The position numbers and the translations under genes are program-made. A DNA stretch of 41,641 nt from JBBQNY01 sp038255255. GTDB lineage: Bacteria; Pseudomonadota; Gammaproteobacteria; Xanthomonadales; Ahniellaceae. Numbering within the stretch: position 1 is the stretch's first letter; every line of letters starts with the position of its first letter. The stretch spans positions 1 to 41,641 of the forward strand of contig JBBSLL010000028.1 of assembly GCA_038255255.1 (NCBI GenBank), in the 5' to 3' direction. Of the stretch, positions 8,679 through 16,528 are shown piece after piece. The notes below the pieces were generated by a model. That model was not told the DNA's origin. It saw only the letters and a program-made list of their open reading frames with translations, and made no database searches.

Positions 8679-8884
8679 CTATCGACCGCGGTGCTGGTCC
8701 CGAACCATGCTCCGACGGCCGCTTACGACGGTGGTTTCACATTGCCGACGTTCGTGGCGGCAAGCGGTTCTCGTCCGGATGGGGCCGGGTGGAATTGATG
8801 AGGGCAACCACTGTTACTTCTCCTGAGAGATAGGCGTCAGCGGTGCCGATCTGTTATGCAGTCCCTTCCACGTGGAGGAAGGCC

Positions 8885-9328
8885 ATGAATAGGTTGCTGC
8901 TCTTGGGTGCTGCCGTGTTTCTCGTGTCGTGCAATTCTGACCCGTCTCAACCGGCGGACAATCTCGCCACAAGCGATGTCTCAGCTGCTGAGGTAAATAA
9001 CTCGGTCAGAAGCGCCCCGGCCGTGGCGATGTCTCTACTGAACACGACGTGGGAGTTTAGTGATAACGGCAAGCCGACGGTGATCACTATCGATAAAGCC
9101 GGGGGTTATATCGAGAACCGCGCCGATGGCACGCATGTCGTTCACGGCACCTACGTGCAAAAGGATGGCAAGGACTGCTTTACCAGCGCGATGGGCGACA
9201 AGGGCACCAGTTGCTGGACAGCAGTCCCCGAGGTCGAGATCGGAGCTACTGCGTCGGCGACGGGCGACCGCGGGCAAAGCGCTGTCTTCAAGCGAGTCGA
9301 ATATCGTGCGCTGAAGCTTCCCGACTAA
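8885..9328 (+). CDS. Small lipoprotein of unknown function
   Basis: 147 residues. MNRLLLLGAAVFLVSCNSDP is a lipoprotein signal peptide with Cys16. The start is fixed by AGGAAGG six bases upstream; a longer frame from 8843 would bury the signal. The mature part has a small beta-rich domain with NTTWEFSDNGKPTVITIDK and GTYVQKDGKDCFTS, with two Cys that could form a disulfide in the periplasm. Similar short lipoproteins occur in sphingomonads and xanthomonads, but I know no function. It follows the amidohydrolase by 206 bp on the same strand. Confidence 0.85.
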   Translation: MNRLLLLGAAVFLVSCNSDPSQPADNLATSDVSAAEVNNSVRSAPAVAMSLLNTTWEFSDNGKPTVITIDKAGGYIENRADGTHVVHGTYVQKDGKDCFTSAMGDKGTSCWTAVPEVEIGATASATGDRGQSAVFKRVEYRALKLPD

Positions 9329-9616
9329 TCCAAAGCGAGCCCTCGCCTGCCTTACATCAGGAGCTTTCGGTCCGAACCTAAGATCTCGTCGATGAAGAAG
9401 GGGCCGAGTCTGCGCACTTCGGATACAGGCCTGCCGGGTCCGGGTTTGGATTGATTGTGAGCCGGATCGGGAGCGGCTAGGCTCCCGTCAAATCACGCAG
9501 TTGCGGAGAACTCCCTACGGGCCCCGGCAACGTCTAACTGGACCCGTGGGTCTTCGGTTCAGAAGTTGGACCTGTAAAGCGATGTGCATAACCACGACTC
9601 AAGAAAGGATCGAACA
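9329..9616. other. Intergenic region with a hairpin and integron-like core heptamers
   Basis: 288 bp. CGGGAGC-GGCTAG-GCTCCCG (9468-9487) is a 7-bp hairpin without a T tail. GTCTAAC (9532-9538) and GTTGGAC (9565-9571) match the RYYYAAC and GTTRRRY core consensus of attC sites, in inverted orientation, with partly complementary flanks. The 40-bp span is shorter than a normal attC, so this is weak on its own. Confidence 0.35.
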
Positions 9617-10096
9617 ATGACAATGCCACGTTTCTCTCGCGCGCTGATGCTGGCGCTGCTCTGTTCCTTGATCGCCTTCGGCACCGCGACGGCAGCGCCC
9701 GCGCCCGCCGGCGCCCAGGTCGTGGACGAGGCCTGGCGAAAGGCGATCACCGCGAACGATCTCGATGGCATCATGGCGGTGTACTCCGAAAACGCGGTGA
9801 TGTGGCTTCCCGACGCCCCTGAGGCAAAGGGCCGCGCGGCGATCCGCAAATCCTATGCAGACCTGCTCGCGGCGAACACGGTGACGGCTGCGACGTTCGC
9901 CAATACTCACTATGAGAACCATGGCAAATCTTCAGTGGGATGGGGCGACTTCACCCTTACCCTGTCCCCAAAGAGCGGAGGCAAGCCGGCTACGCTGTCA
10001 GGCCGTTTCTCGGTAATAGCCAGAAAGGAGGCCGGCACCTGGGTGTACGTCGTTGACCACGCCTCTGCTCATCCTGCCCCTTCGAAACCGCGCTAA
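9617..10096 (+). CDS. Exported SnoaL-like / DUF4440-type protein
   Basis: 159 residues starting MTMPRFSRALMLALL with a cleavable signal peptide ending near ATAAPAPA. The mature domain is a cystatin-like alpha+beta cone of the SnoaL/NTF2 superfamily: DEAWRKAITANDLDGIMAVY, then ENAVMWLPDAPEAKGRAAIR, then a beta sheet ending in GTWVYVVDHAS. Such proteins bind small ligands or act as isomerases or hydrolases; many are of unknown role. AAAGGA lies about 10 bases before this ATG; a frame from 9584 would add residues before the signal peptide. It is a single gene with its own flanks, in the stretch that may be cassette DNA. Confidence 0.85.
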   Translation: MTMPRFSRALMLALLCSLIAFGTATAAPAPAGAQVVDEAWRKAITANDLDGIMAVYSENAVMWLPDAPEAKGRAAIRKSYADLLAANTVTAATFANTHYENHGKSSVGWGDFTLTLSPKSGGKPATLSGRFSVIARKEAGTWVYVVDHASAHPAPSKPR

Positions 10097-10116
10097 TGCG
10101 ACTTGCCTGCTGGCGT

Positions 10117-10225
10117 ACTCAACGTAAGTCAGCGTCAGACGCGAATCTTGCGAATGGGTCCTCCCAGGCCAGTCCGTGAACTGCTGGCCGCGGCTCGCTA
10201 GGCGGGGGCTTACACGGCGTTAGGC
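10117..10225 (+). repeat. attC-like site upstream of the small membrane protein gene
   Basis: Starts ACTCAAC (10117-10123, fits RYYYAAC) and ends GTTAGGC (10219-10225, fits GTTRRRY), 109 bp apart, within the size range of integron attC sites. The right half GGCTTA-CACGGC-GTTAGGC has the usual L'-spacer-R' look, and the left half contains TAAGTC, which can pair with GGCTTA imperfectly. The left spacer is too short for a textbook site, so it may be degenerate. Confidence 0.4.
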
Positions 10226-10232
10226 GGCACGG
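10213..10232 (+). repeat. Left arm of an inverted repeat flanking the 10271-10780 gene
   Basis: The reverse complement of this 20-base arm matches 10824-10843 at 16 of 20 positions. The arm contains GTTAGGCGGCAC and the other contains GTGCCGCCCAAC. An integrated gene cassette should show exactly this: its first bases are complementary to the start of its own attC. Confidence 0.6.
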
Positions 10233-10270
10233 TACGGCATGCGCGAACCTGTGCGCCCGAAGGAAGAATG

Positions 10271-10780
10271 ATGTCTCTTGACCAGTTGGGCCTGATCGCC
10301 GAGATTGTTGGCGCGTTTGCCATCGTTATTACGCTCGTGTATCTGGCCATCCAGATAAAAGATAGTGCTCGAGCGTCTCGGTCCGCCGCAGTGACCGACG
10401 CGACCACCGCGATGCAAGCCTTCTATCAGGAGCTTGGTAGCAACCCTGCGACGAGCAAGCTGTTCCTCGAAGGAGTGACGAATCCGGACGCAATGTCGGA
10501 ACAGGACCAGTTCCAGTATGTGATGTTGATGCACAGCTGTTATCTAGGCTTTCAAAGGAGCTTCTTGCTCGCACGCGAGGGAACCTTGGATGTTGCGCTT
10601 CGAGACTCAATAGGAACGGCAATGCATGCAATCAATCATTTGCCGGGAATACACCTCTATTGGCGTCAACGGAAAGCGTACTTCCAGCCTGAGTTTGTCG
10701 AATGGGTCGAGAGTCTGTTGGCTCGTGAACCCCTTAGCGATATGGATGCGTATCGGATTCACGAGAAACCGAATAGCTAG
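10271..10780 (+). CDS. Small membrane-anchored protein of unknown function, possible gene cassette
   Basis: 169 residues (170 if the preceding ATG at 10268 is used; AGGAAG at 10261-10266 favours the second ATG). A single N-terminal membrane helix, LIAEIVGAFAIVITLVYLAI, is followed by a basic stretch and a cytoplasmic helical domain with conserved-looking ends (LYWRQRKAYFQPEFVEWVES). Proteins with this AEIVGA..VVITLVYLA anchor are widespread and uncharacterised. The gene lies alone between two attC-like sites and a 20-bp imperfect inverted repeat, the arrangement of an integron cassette without its own promoter. Confidence 0.8.
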   Translation: MSLDQLGLIAEIVGAFAIVITLVYLAIQIKDSARASRSAAVTDATTAMQAFYQELGSNPATSKLFLEGVTNPDAMSEQDQFQYVMLMHSCYLGFQRSFLLAREGTLDVALRDSIGTAMHAINHLPGIHLYWRQRKAYFQPEFVEWVESLLAREPLSDMDAYRIHEKPNS

Positions 10781-10823
10781 GAGCGGTAGGACCAGGAAAC
10801 GAAGATCGACTCCTGGCGCATTG

Positions 10824-10843
10824 CGGTGCCGCCCAACGCTGTA
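10824..10843 (+). repeat. Right arm of the inverted repeat flanking the 10271-10780 gene
   Basis: Contains GTGCCGCCCAACGCTGT, the imperfect reverse complement of 10213-10232. It includes the RYYYAAC-type heptamer GCCCAAC at 10831-10837. Confidence 0.6.
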
Positions 10844-10936
10844 ACTGGCGTGTCAAATTGTCACGTCCGTGCATGCTAAATGGCCGCGCCGCGCCGCGCC
10901 GCTTCGCCACGCAGCTGAGCCTGGGGCTAGTTGCAT
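10831..10936 (+). repeat. Degenerate attC-like site downstream of the small membrane protein gene
   Basis: Begins with a perfect RYYYAAC heptamer (GCCCAAC) and may end at GTTGCAT (10930-10936), which misses GTTRRRY at one position; 106 bp in total. The middle holds a GC-rich run with three GCGCC units (10886-10900). The right boundary is uncertain. Confidence 0.3.
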
Positions 10937-11129
10937 AGAGAGTTGATGTCCTTCGTTCCTGGCCGATAGCGGACATGTTGGCTTGCGGCGGGGAGCTCAG
11001 CGGAAAGCGGCCCACGTCACTCTGATTGGTACGCGTGCGCCGTACCTTGCCGACACGATCCAGCTGAGCCATATGGCCACTTCGCCGGCCAGGCTCGACA
11101 ATGCGCGCTGCCACTAGCGGACGTCGCCC
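10937..11129. other. Intergenic region with an imperfect palindrome
   Basis: Together with the preceding repeat, this completes a 349-bp gap before the protease gene. ATGTCC (10946-10951) and GGACAT (10971-10976) form arms around TGGCCGATAG, a pattern I associate with dispersed noncoding repeats in proteobacteria. A 126-codon minus-strand frame crosses it but looks non-coding. The protease promoter should lie in the last 100 bp. Confidence 0.35.
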
Positions 11130-11948
11130 ATGCGTTGTGTTGCCTTTCTGCTTCTACTGGCGTCCTTCAGTGCCAGTGCGATCGTCATCCGCGATGACGT
11201 CCCAGATGCCAGGTATTTGATCGCGGCGACTGAGTTCCCCGCGCTTGCCGACATGCCGGGCGAAGGCCACGGAGTTCTCATCGCTCCACGGTGGGTTGTT
11301 ACGGCGGCCCATGCGGTCAGCTGGCAGCATTCGTTGGAGGCAGTCGTTGTCGGGGGCACCTCGCGCGCCGTCCGGCGCGTGGTCATCCATCGGGGCTACA
11401 AGCAGCCTCCACAGCAGATGGTTGAAGCCGCCCTCAAGACGGGTGACTGGGCGGCCTACTTCGAGTTCTCGGCATCCTCGGACGACATTGCTTTGATAGA
11501 GCTGGTGGAACCCGTTCGAGACGTTGCGCCCGCGCGCATCTACACCGGCTCCGCCTTGGGGAAGGTGGTTCGACTGATCGGTCGGGGCGCCACGGGAACA
11601 GGATCCAGGGGTCATGGCCTGAAAGGCCCGAACCGGACCGAACTGCGCCATGGCTTTAACGAGATCAACTTCTCCGAAGGTCGATGGGTCGCGTATACGT
11701 TCGACAAGCCGCCCAAGAGCTTGCCGCTCGAGGCATCGACGGGCAGCGGAGACAGTGGCGGTCCGATCCTGGTGGCGGTAGGGAGAGACTGGCACGTTGT
11801 GGGCATCACGGCGTGGAAGCGCGGCGTGGTCAGGGGCACGGAAGTGTTTCCCGGACGTTACGGTGAGACCTGCTACGGCGTGCGGCTTGGAAACTACGTC
11901 GACTGGATCAAAACGACAATGGCGTCGGACACCGAATCCGTCCGGTAA
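11130..11948 (+). CDS. Secreted trypsin-like serine protease (S1 family)
   Basis: 272 residues. MRCVAFLLLLASFSASA is a signal peptide, and there is little or no propeptide. The chymotrypsin-fold triad is complete: H61 in VVTAAHAV, D119 in DDIALIEL and S209 in GSGDSGGP. This is a single-domain enzyme that acts after export to the periplasm or medium. The second half carries GETCYGVRLGNYVDWI, the usual C-terminal helix region. Few Cys residues are present, so it lacks the disulfides of animal trypsins. It converges on the L,D-transpeptidase gene with 35 bp between them. Confidence 0.92.
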   Translation: MRCVAFLLLLASFSASAIVIRDDVPDARYLIAATEFPALADMPGEGHGVLIAPRWVVTAAHAVSWQHSLEAVVVGGTSRAVRRVVIHRGYKQPPQQMVEAALKTGDWAAYFEFSASSDDIALIELVEPVRDVAPARIYTGSALGKVVRLIGRGATGTGSRGHGLKGPNRTELRHGFNEINFSEGRWVAYTFDKPPKSLPLEASTGSGDSGGPILVAVGRDWHVVGITAWKRGVVRGTEVFPGRYGETCYGVRLGNYVDWIKTTMASDTESVR

Positions 11949-11983
11949 TTCGAAGTAAAGGTCCTGATACCTTTCCCCGCAAG

Positions 11984-12706
11984 TCAGAAGCCCGAGCCCG
12001 CGGCACTGATCCTGGCCGCCTTTTCGGACGGCATCTGCTGCTCGCGCGGTATGAGAACGATGCGCGGCAAAGGCTCGGTAACACCGACCAGCTGCGCGGT
12101 GCTGAGGTCGGCTCCCGCGATGGCCAATGCCACCGCCAACGACCGCGGCGAGACGTCCTCGCTGATGACCACGAGGTCCCCAGTCCGGGTCAGTGAAAAC
12201 AGCTGCTCGGCGAACCCGGGCGGCAGGCGAACGCAACCGTGCGAGGAAGGAACTGCGCGCACCTTGCCCGCGTGCAGCGCGTGTCCCCATTTGGTCAGTC
12301 GCTGCATCCAGGGCATGGGCGCGTTCTCGTATCTGTTCGAGTAGTGCGTCTTGGCTTTGCCCATGATCGGGAACACGCCGGTCGGTGTGTCATGACCCGG
12401 CTTTCCAGTGCTTACTGTAGTCACGGCAATGCGGCGGCCTTCGCGATACAGGTAGCCCCGCTGATCGCGCAGGCTGACCAGCAAGGTCACCGGCGCGCTG
12501 CTGTTCTCATCCGATCCCGGTAGCCACGCGAACTCACCGGCCTCGAGCGACATGCCATCAGTGTCCACTTGAGCATGGTCCTGCGGCGCTCCGAAGGCAT
12601 CGACATAGCTTGGCTCGTTTGCAAATGCCGCGTTGTGTACAACGCCCAACCCCGCTGTGCACGCAACTAACACGGCGAGGATGGAGAAACGAGGGCGGTT
12701 GCGCAT
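11984..12706 (-). CDS. Exported L,D-transpeptidase, YkuD domain
   Basis: 240 residues from the ATG at 12706; an ATG at 12745 would give 253, and neither has a strong ribosome-binding site. A signal peptide (about residues 9-30) is followed by a YkuD/ErfK catalytic domain: VTLLVSLRDQRGYLYREGRR, STGKPGHDTPTGVFPI, and the active-site motif SSHGCVRLP with H156 and C158. These enzymes make 3-3 peptidoglycan cross-links or attach proteins to peptidoglycan. The C-terminal 70 residues are a short tail without a LysM or other anchor. Monocistronic on the minus strand, separated from the aminopeptidase gene by about 445 bp. Confidence 0.9.
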   Translation of the reverse strand: MRNRPRFSILAVLVACTAGLGVVHNAAFANEPSYVDAFGAPQDHAQVDTDGMSLEAGEFAWLPGSDENSSAPVTLLVSLRDQRGYLYREGRRIAVTTVSTGKPGHDTPTGVFPIMGKAKTHYSNRYENAPMPWMQRLTKWGHALHAGKVRAVPSSHGCVRLPPGFAEQLFSLTRTGDLVVISEDVSPRSLAVALAIAGADLSTAQLVGVTEPLPRIVLIPREQQMPSEKAARISAAGSGF

Positions 12707-13151
12707 GTCGAGGGATCCGCTGGCGTGTTGAATCGAATGATCCATTGCATGCGCTTCTATTGGATGAGCGCGAGGAGAACATTCATTTTTCGCGCGCCAG
12801 TGGTTCACGGAGCGTGCAACGAAATGCACGTGCGGTGAAAGCCTCCTGGGCTGCAACAACATCCAGCGCGACCGTTCAAACGGCCCCGACATGGGTATTG
12901 GAATTTGCTCCTGAAAACTCAGGGTTGGAGCTCAACGAGCAGGTCAGGCTGACCGGATCTCGACGCCGCAAGGAGTCACCTGTCCGGGTGCCCTGATCTA
13001 CTGCCGCTTACGACATATGCCCGAATGATAGGCTTGCGACCCAAGCGGGCATCTGGCTTCTTGCAAGCGGCGCCTGACTGTTCGTTCTGGTGTCCCGCTG
13101 CCTCGCGGACAACCTTGTCGAACACATACTCGACCTGCGCTTTGCGCAAGG
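12707..13151. other. Intergenic region upstream of the transpeptidase gene
   Basis: About 445 bp between the end of the aminopeptidase gene and the transpeptidase start, both on the minus strand. It should hold the transpeptidase promoter. The minus-strand frame extends from 12706 up to 12892 but reads as unconserved, Arg/His-rich sequence. I see no repeat or RNA gene. Confidence 0.4.
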
Positions 13152-15800
13152 TCAGTGTGTGCTTCCTTGCGTTGCCGCTGCAGACGGGGGCGGCTCCAGA
13201 TCCGAACGCTTGAGATATGCCGCCAATGCCTCGGACTCGCGCGCGCGCAGGTCGGTGCATTTGCCGACGCTCTCGGCGGTCTTTTCCAGCGTTCGCGCAT
13301 AGGCTGGAGTGGCCGCGAGCCGCGGCTGGAAAAAGTCTTGGGCGGCCTTGAGCACGGCGAGCTCGCAGCCCCCGCCGAGGACCTCCGGCATGAACGGGAC
13401 CATGTATGGGTGCATCTTCTTGGTCAGCTCGTCGTAGTTCTGGTACACCCACTCGCGCGTGCGTGCGGCGCGCTCCTCGGTGTACAACAGGCCTCCCAGA
13501 ACGTCAGCGACGTCGGATGCGGTGATGTGGTCGGTCAGCAGGTAGTCGAGCGCTGCCGACTGCTGCTTCGGCGCGCCGAACATCGCGAGCGCCTGCAGCA
13601 GGTGACTGCGCACGTCGGGCTTGGTGGTCGACTCGAACAGCTCGACCATCTTCGTGTACAGCGCCTGGTCGCCGTGGAAGGCCGCGACTTCGAGTTGCGC
13701 ACCGATCAGGCCGCTGTCGGACTGAAGGGGATCGGTCAGAAACAGCTCCGCCTGGCGCTGCGCTTCTTTGATGAGCTCCTGGTCGCGACCCTGGAGGCCC
13801 GCCAGCCGGATTAGTCTGCTGCGCAGGACGTTCATGCCCGCGGCATCGTCGGGTCGGCTGACCAGTCCATGTCGGCGCACTGCCGGCAGCGTCGTCGCCT
13901 TGACGTAGCGCGACCATTCGGATTCCAGCGCCTTCTCGACCAGCGGTTCGCGTAGAGCATCCAGGTACCAAAGCGCACTGCTGACCGGGCGCGGATGCGG
14001 ATCGTCCAGAAAGGTCGCGATGATTCGCAGGTAAGCCGACGTTTCCATCTTGCCGGCCATGAACAGCGCATTGCTGCCGGCCATGAAGGCGAGCCGCTCG
14101 CGGACGTTGAGGGTCTGCGCGTTGAAGTGCGGCAGCGACTGCGCCAGCAGTTCGTCGGCCAGTGCGAAGCGGTAGTAGCCTTTGGCGTCAGTGTCCGGGT
14201 AGACCCAGTCCGGTTCGAATTCGAGCTCGATGGTTCTGCTCAGCTGGTCCAGCAACACGCTGGTGTCGCGTCGGCGTTTGCCTTCGCCGTAGCTCACGTT
14301 GACGGGCAGGGTCCAGCGTTGCTCCGGCGCCTGGGCGCCCGGAAAGACAAAGCGGCGCTGCGAAATCGTCAGCGTCTTTCCGGCCAGCTTTACATCCAGA
14401 AGTGGAAACGACGACTGCTCGAGGAACCCGCGCAGCACCGCAGCCACGTCCTTGTCGGCTGCCTTGCCGAGCGCGCCCCATAGATCGCTCGCCTCTGCAT
14501 TGCCAAACTCATGGGCCTTCAAGTAAGTGCGGACGCCGTCCCTGAAAGCGTCCTTGCCAATCCACTGCTCGACCATGCCGAGCACCGCGCCGCCCTTGCT
14601 GTAGGCCAGCCCTAATCCGTCGAAGACATCGGCTTCCGAGCGGATCGGTTTGCGGATGGGCTTGGTCGCCACCAGCGCGTCGATGGGCATGGCGTTGTTC
14701 TGCTGCAGGGTAAGTTGCAGGTCCAGCTCCGGATACAGCTCCGCAATGATCTTTTCGCCCATCCAGGTGGCAAAGGCCTCGTTCAACCACAGATCGTCCC
14801 ACCAGCGCATGGTGACCAGGTTGCCGTACCACTGGTGCGCAATTTCATGCGCCATCACTTCCAGGCTCAAGCGCTTCTGCTCCAGGCTGGCGTGCTGGGC
14901 GTCGAGCAGCAGCAACTCCTCGCGGTAGGTGATCAGCCCGACGTTTTCCATCGCGCCGAAAGCGAACTCCGGCACGGCCACGGAATCGAGTTTGGCGTAG
15001 GGATACGGTCGCCCGAAATAAGCTTCCAGCGCCGCCAGGATCCGCGGCATCTGCTGCGCCGCGTACGCTGCTTGTCCCGACTTTCCACGCACGGTGATGA
15101 TGCGCCCGGGAACGGAGAGGCCGGACACCGGATACTCCTCAAGGGGACCGACGGCTAGCGCCAGCAAATAGGTCGAGATTGGCAGCGTTGGCGCGAACTC
15201 GTGCGTGGTCCAGCCATCCTTGCTGCTCTGCCCTGTTTCCGGGGTGTTGGCGTAGGCCTTGAGCCCGTCGGGCACGCTGATCGTTACGGTGAACGGGATC
15301 TTGTACTCGGGCTCGTCGAACACTGGAAAGGCGCGCCGCGCATCGCTCATCTCGAACTGCGTGAACAGGTACGCGTCGCCCTGCGCGATGGACTTGTACA
15401 GACCCGCCGACTGGCGGTTGAAGGGTGCGTGATAAGCGATCTCCAGCGAATAGCGGCCGGCAGGAAGTTCCTCCGCGCACGTCGCCGTGACCACCCCTTG
15501 CACGCCCATCGCCGTGGTCAAGGCGCAATCGGCGGCACCGGTCACGGCAGCGCTGTCGATGGTGTAGTCGCGACCGCTGAACCGGATGACCTTGCCAGAC
15601 TCGATCAACTCCAGCTCGATTTTCACCCGCCCCTCGAAGCCCTCCCGCGCCGGATCGAGTTTCAGCCAGATCGATTGCTCGATCGGTCGCGCCAACTTTG
15701 CCATGCGGAACTGATCGTTTGCGGCTGGCAGCGACATCGAAGTTGCGGCAACGAGCGCCAGACACCAGCGCAAGGCACTGGGATTGAACGGGGCGGGCAT
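13152..15800 (-). CDS. Exported M1-family zinc aminopeptidase
   Basis: 882 residues. The ATG at 15800 is preferred to the longer frame because CTGGAG precedes it by about 8 bases and it opens directly into a signal peptide (LRWCLALVAATSMSLPA). The gluzincin core is complete: exopeptidase motif GAMEN (282-286), HEIAH (318-322) and the distal zinc ligand E341 in WLNEAFATW. N-terminal beta domain, catalytic domain and a long C-terminal helical ERAP1/PepN-like domain are all present. Members remove N-terminal residues from peptides; the signal peptide puts this one in the periplasm or outside, unlike cytoplasmic PepN. Flanked by long intergenic regions, so probably transcribed alone. Confidence 0.93.
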   Translation of the reverse strand: MPAPFNPSALRWCLALVAATSMSLPAANDQFRMAKLARPIEQSIWLKLDPAREGFEGRVKIELELIESGKVIRFSGRDYTIDSAAVTGAADCALTTAMGVQGVVTATCAEELPAGRYSLEIAYHAPFNRQSAGLYKSIAQGDAYLFTQFEMSDARRAFPVFDEPEYKIPFTVTISVPDGLKAYANTPETGQSSKDGWTTHEFAPTLPISTYLLALAVGPLEEYPVSGLSVPGRIITVRGKSGQAAYAAQQMPRILAALEAYFGRPYPYAKLDSVAVPEFAFGAMENVGLITYREELLLLDAQHASLEQKRLSLEVMAHEIAHQWYGNLVTMRWWDDLWLNEAFATWMGEKIIAELYPELDLQLTLQQNNAMPIDALVATKPIRKPIRSEADVFDGLGLAYSKGGAVLGMVEQWIGKDAFRDGVRTYLKAHEFGNAEASDLWGALGKAADKDVAAVLRGFLEQSSFPLLDVKLAGKTLTISQRRFVFPGAQAPEQRWTLPVNVSYGEGKRRRDTSVLLDQLSRTIELEFEPDWVYPDTDAKGYYRFALADELLAQSLPHFNAQTLNVRERLAFMAGSNALFMAGKMETSAYLRIIATFLDDPHPRPVSSALWYLDALREPLVEKALESEWSRYVKATTLPAVRRHGLVSRPDDAAGMNVLRSRLIRLAGLQGRDQELIKEAQRQAELFLTDPLQSDSGLIGAQLEVAAFHGDQALYTKMVELFESTTKPDVRSHLLQALAMFGAPKQQSAALDYLLTDHITASDVADVLGGLLYTEERAARTREWVYQNYDELTKKMHPYMVPFMPEVLGGGCELAVLKAAQDFFQPRLAATPAYARTLEKTAESVGKCTDLRARESEALAAYLKRSDLEPPPSAAATQGSTH

Positions 15801-16222
15801 GGTGAACTCCAGAAAATGTGGCTGAGCCGATACTGCGAGGACCAAGCGGCCCGCGCCCGACATCATTGCCTATCCGGGCTGCCAACACCGTTCGAAGGCG
15901 AACATAGAGCGACGCCCCTCTCGAGAGCTTAAGCTGCGCCTCTACTCAGTGACTGTCAACATGAAAAACAATCGACGTCTTTGTCCAGTGGCCGTTGCTG
16001 GCTTAAAGCCGTCGTGACCAGCGCTGATAGTCGCGTTGATCACTACTCACTACTGCGCCCACGCGAAGGGGAACCCGACGAGTTGGGATCAGATGCCCAG
16101 CGGCTCCCCTGCGATGATCTTCAAGCTCAGCACGCGGGTGCGCAGCCGCGCGGGGACATCGCCCCCGCGTCGCTCGGTTTCGGCGCCGGCGCGTACGGGT
16201 TCATCATTTCGCCTGGACCTGT
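15801..16222. other. 422-bp intergenic region before the aminopeptidase gene
   Basis: Lies between the end of the pyrC-sbtA-sbtB operon and the aminopeptidase start, both on the minus strand. It should contain the operon terminator and the aminopeptidase promoter. A minus-strand open stretch (16089-16222) reads RTRVLSLKIIAGEPLGI at its end but has no independent start and no family I know. No clear intrinsic terminator was seen. Confidence 0.4.
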
Positions 16223-16525
16223 TCAGAACTTCTCGGGTCGCAGTACTTCCACGTCGCCGATGAACAGGATCATCGCGTAGTTGTCGTAGTAGTGTTCCTT
16301 GAGATGCGCGGCGATGGCAGAGGCGGTCGTCGCATCGCACACCACCTCCATGCGAATGTTGCCGTTCCGCTCCCAATCTGCATTGCGCACGCCACGGCTG
16401 CCTTTCCCACACGCTGCGGTGATGGTGTAACCGTGCGCGCCCAATCGTTCCACATCCTTGATCATGCGTTGCTCCAGTGCGGCCTCCGCGACGATGGTCA
16501 GCAGTTTGCGGCGCTCGGTGTGCAT
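16223..16525 (-). CDS. sbtB: PII-like signalling protein, SbtB type
   Basis: 100 residues with a ferredoxin-like PII fold: LLTIVAEAALEQRMIKDVER (first beta-alpha unit), GAHGYTITAACGKGSRGVRN (start of the T loop), IRMEVVCDATTASAIAAHL and YAMILFIGDVEVLRPEKF. It lacks the classic PII uridylylation Tyr context and the C-terminal CGPxGC redox loop of cyanobacterial SbtB. SbtB proteins bind adenine nucleotides and control the bicarbonate transporter SbtA. Its start lies 3 bases after the sbtA stop, with a perfect AGGAGG inside the end of sbtA, so the two are produced together. Confidence 0.85.
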   Translation of the reverse strand: MHTERRKLLTIVAEAALEQRMIKDVERLGAHGYTITAACGKGSRGVRNADWERNGNIRMEVVCDATTASAIAAHLKEHYYDNYAMILFIGDVEVLRPEKF

Positions 16526-16528
16526 GGA

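Noticed and set aside
8852..8858. GTTATGC before the small lipoprotein gene as another cassette boundary
   Set aside because: It breaks the GTTRRRY rule at one position and no RYYYAAC partner with matching flanks is found after that gene.
10734..11114. Minus-strand 126-codon frame across the small membrane gene end and the gap
   Set aside because: The translation looks like the product of a noncoding repeat, and it overlaps a better gene on the other strand.
12976..13452. Minus-strand frame overlapping the 3' end of the aminopeptidase gene
   Set aside because: Out of phase with the M1 gene over most of its length, and the tail has no recognisable domain.
16089..16222. Minus-strand open stretch after sbtB ending RTRVLSLKIIAGEPLGI
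   Set aside because: The last residues look protein-like, but there is no independent start or ribosome-binding site and the frame continues inside sbtB and sbtA out of phase.
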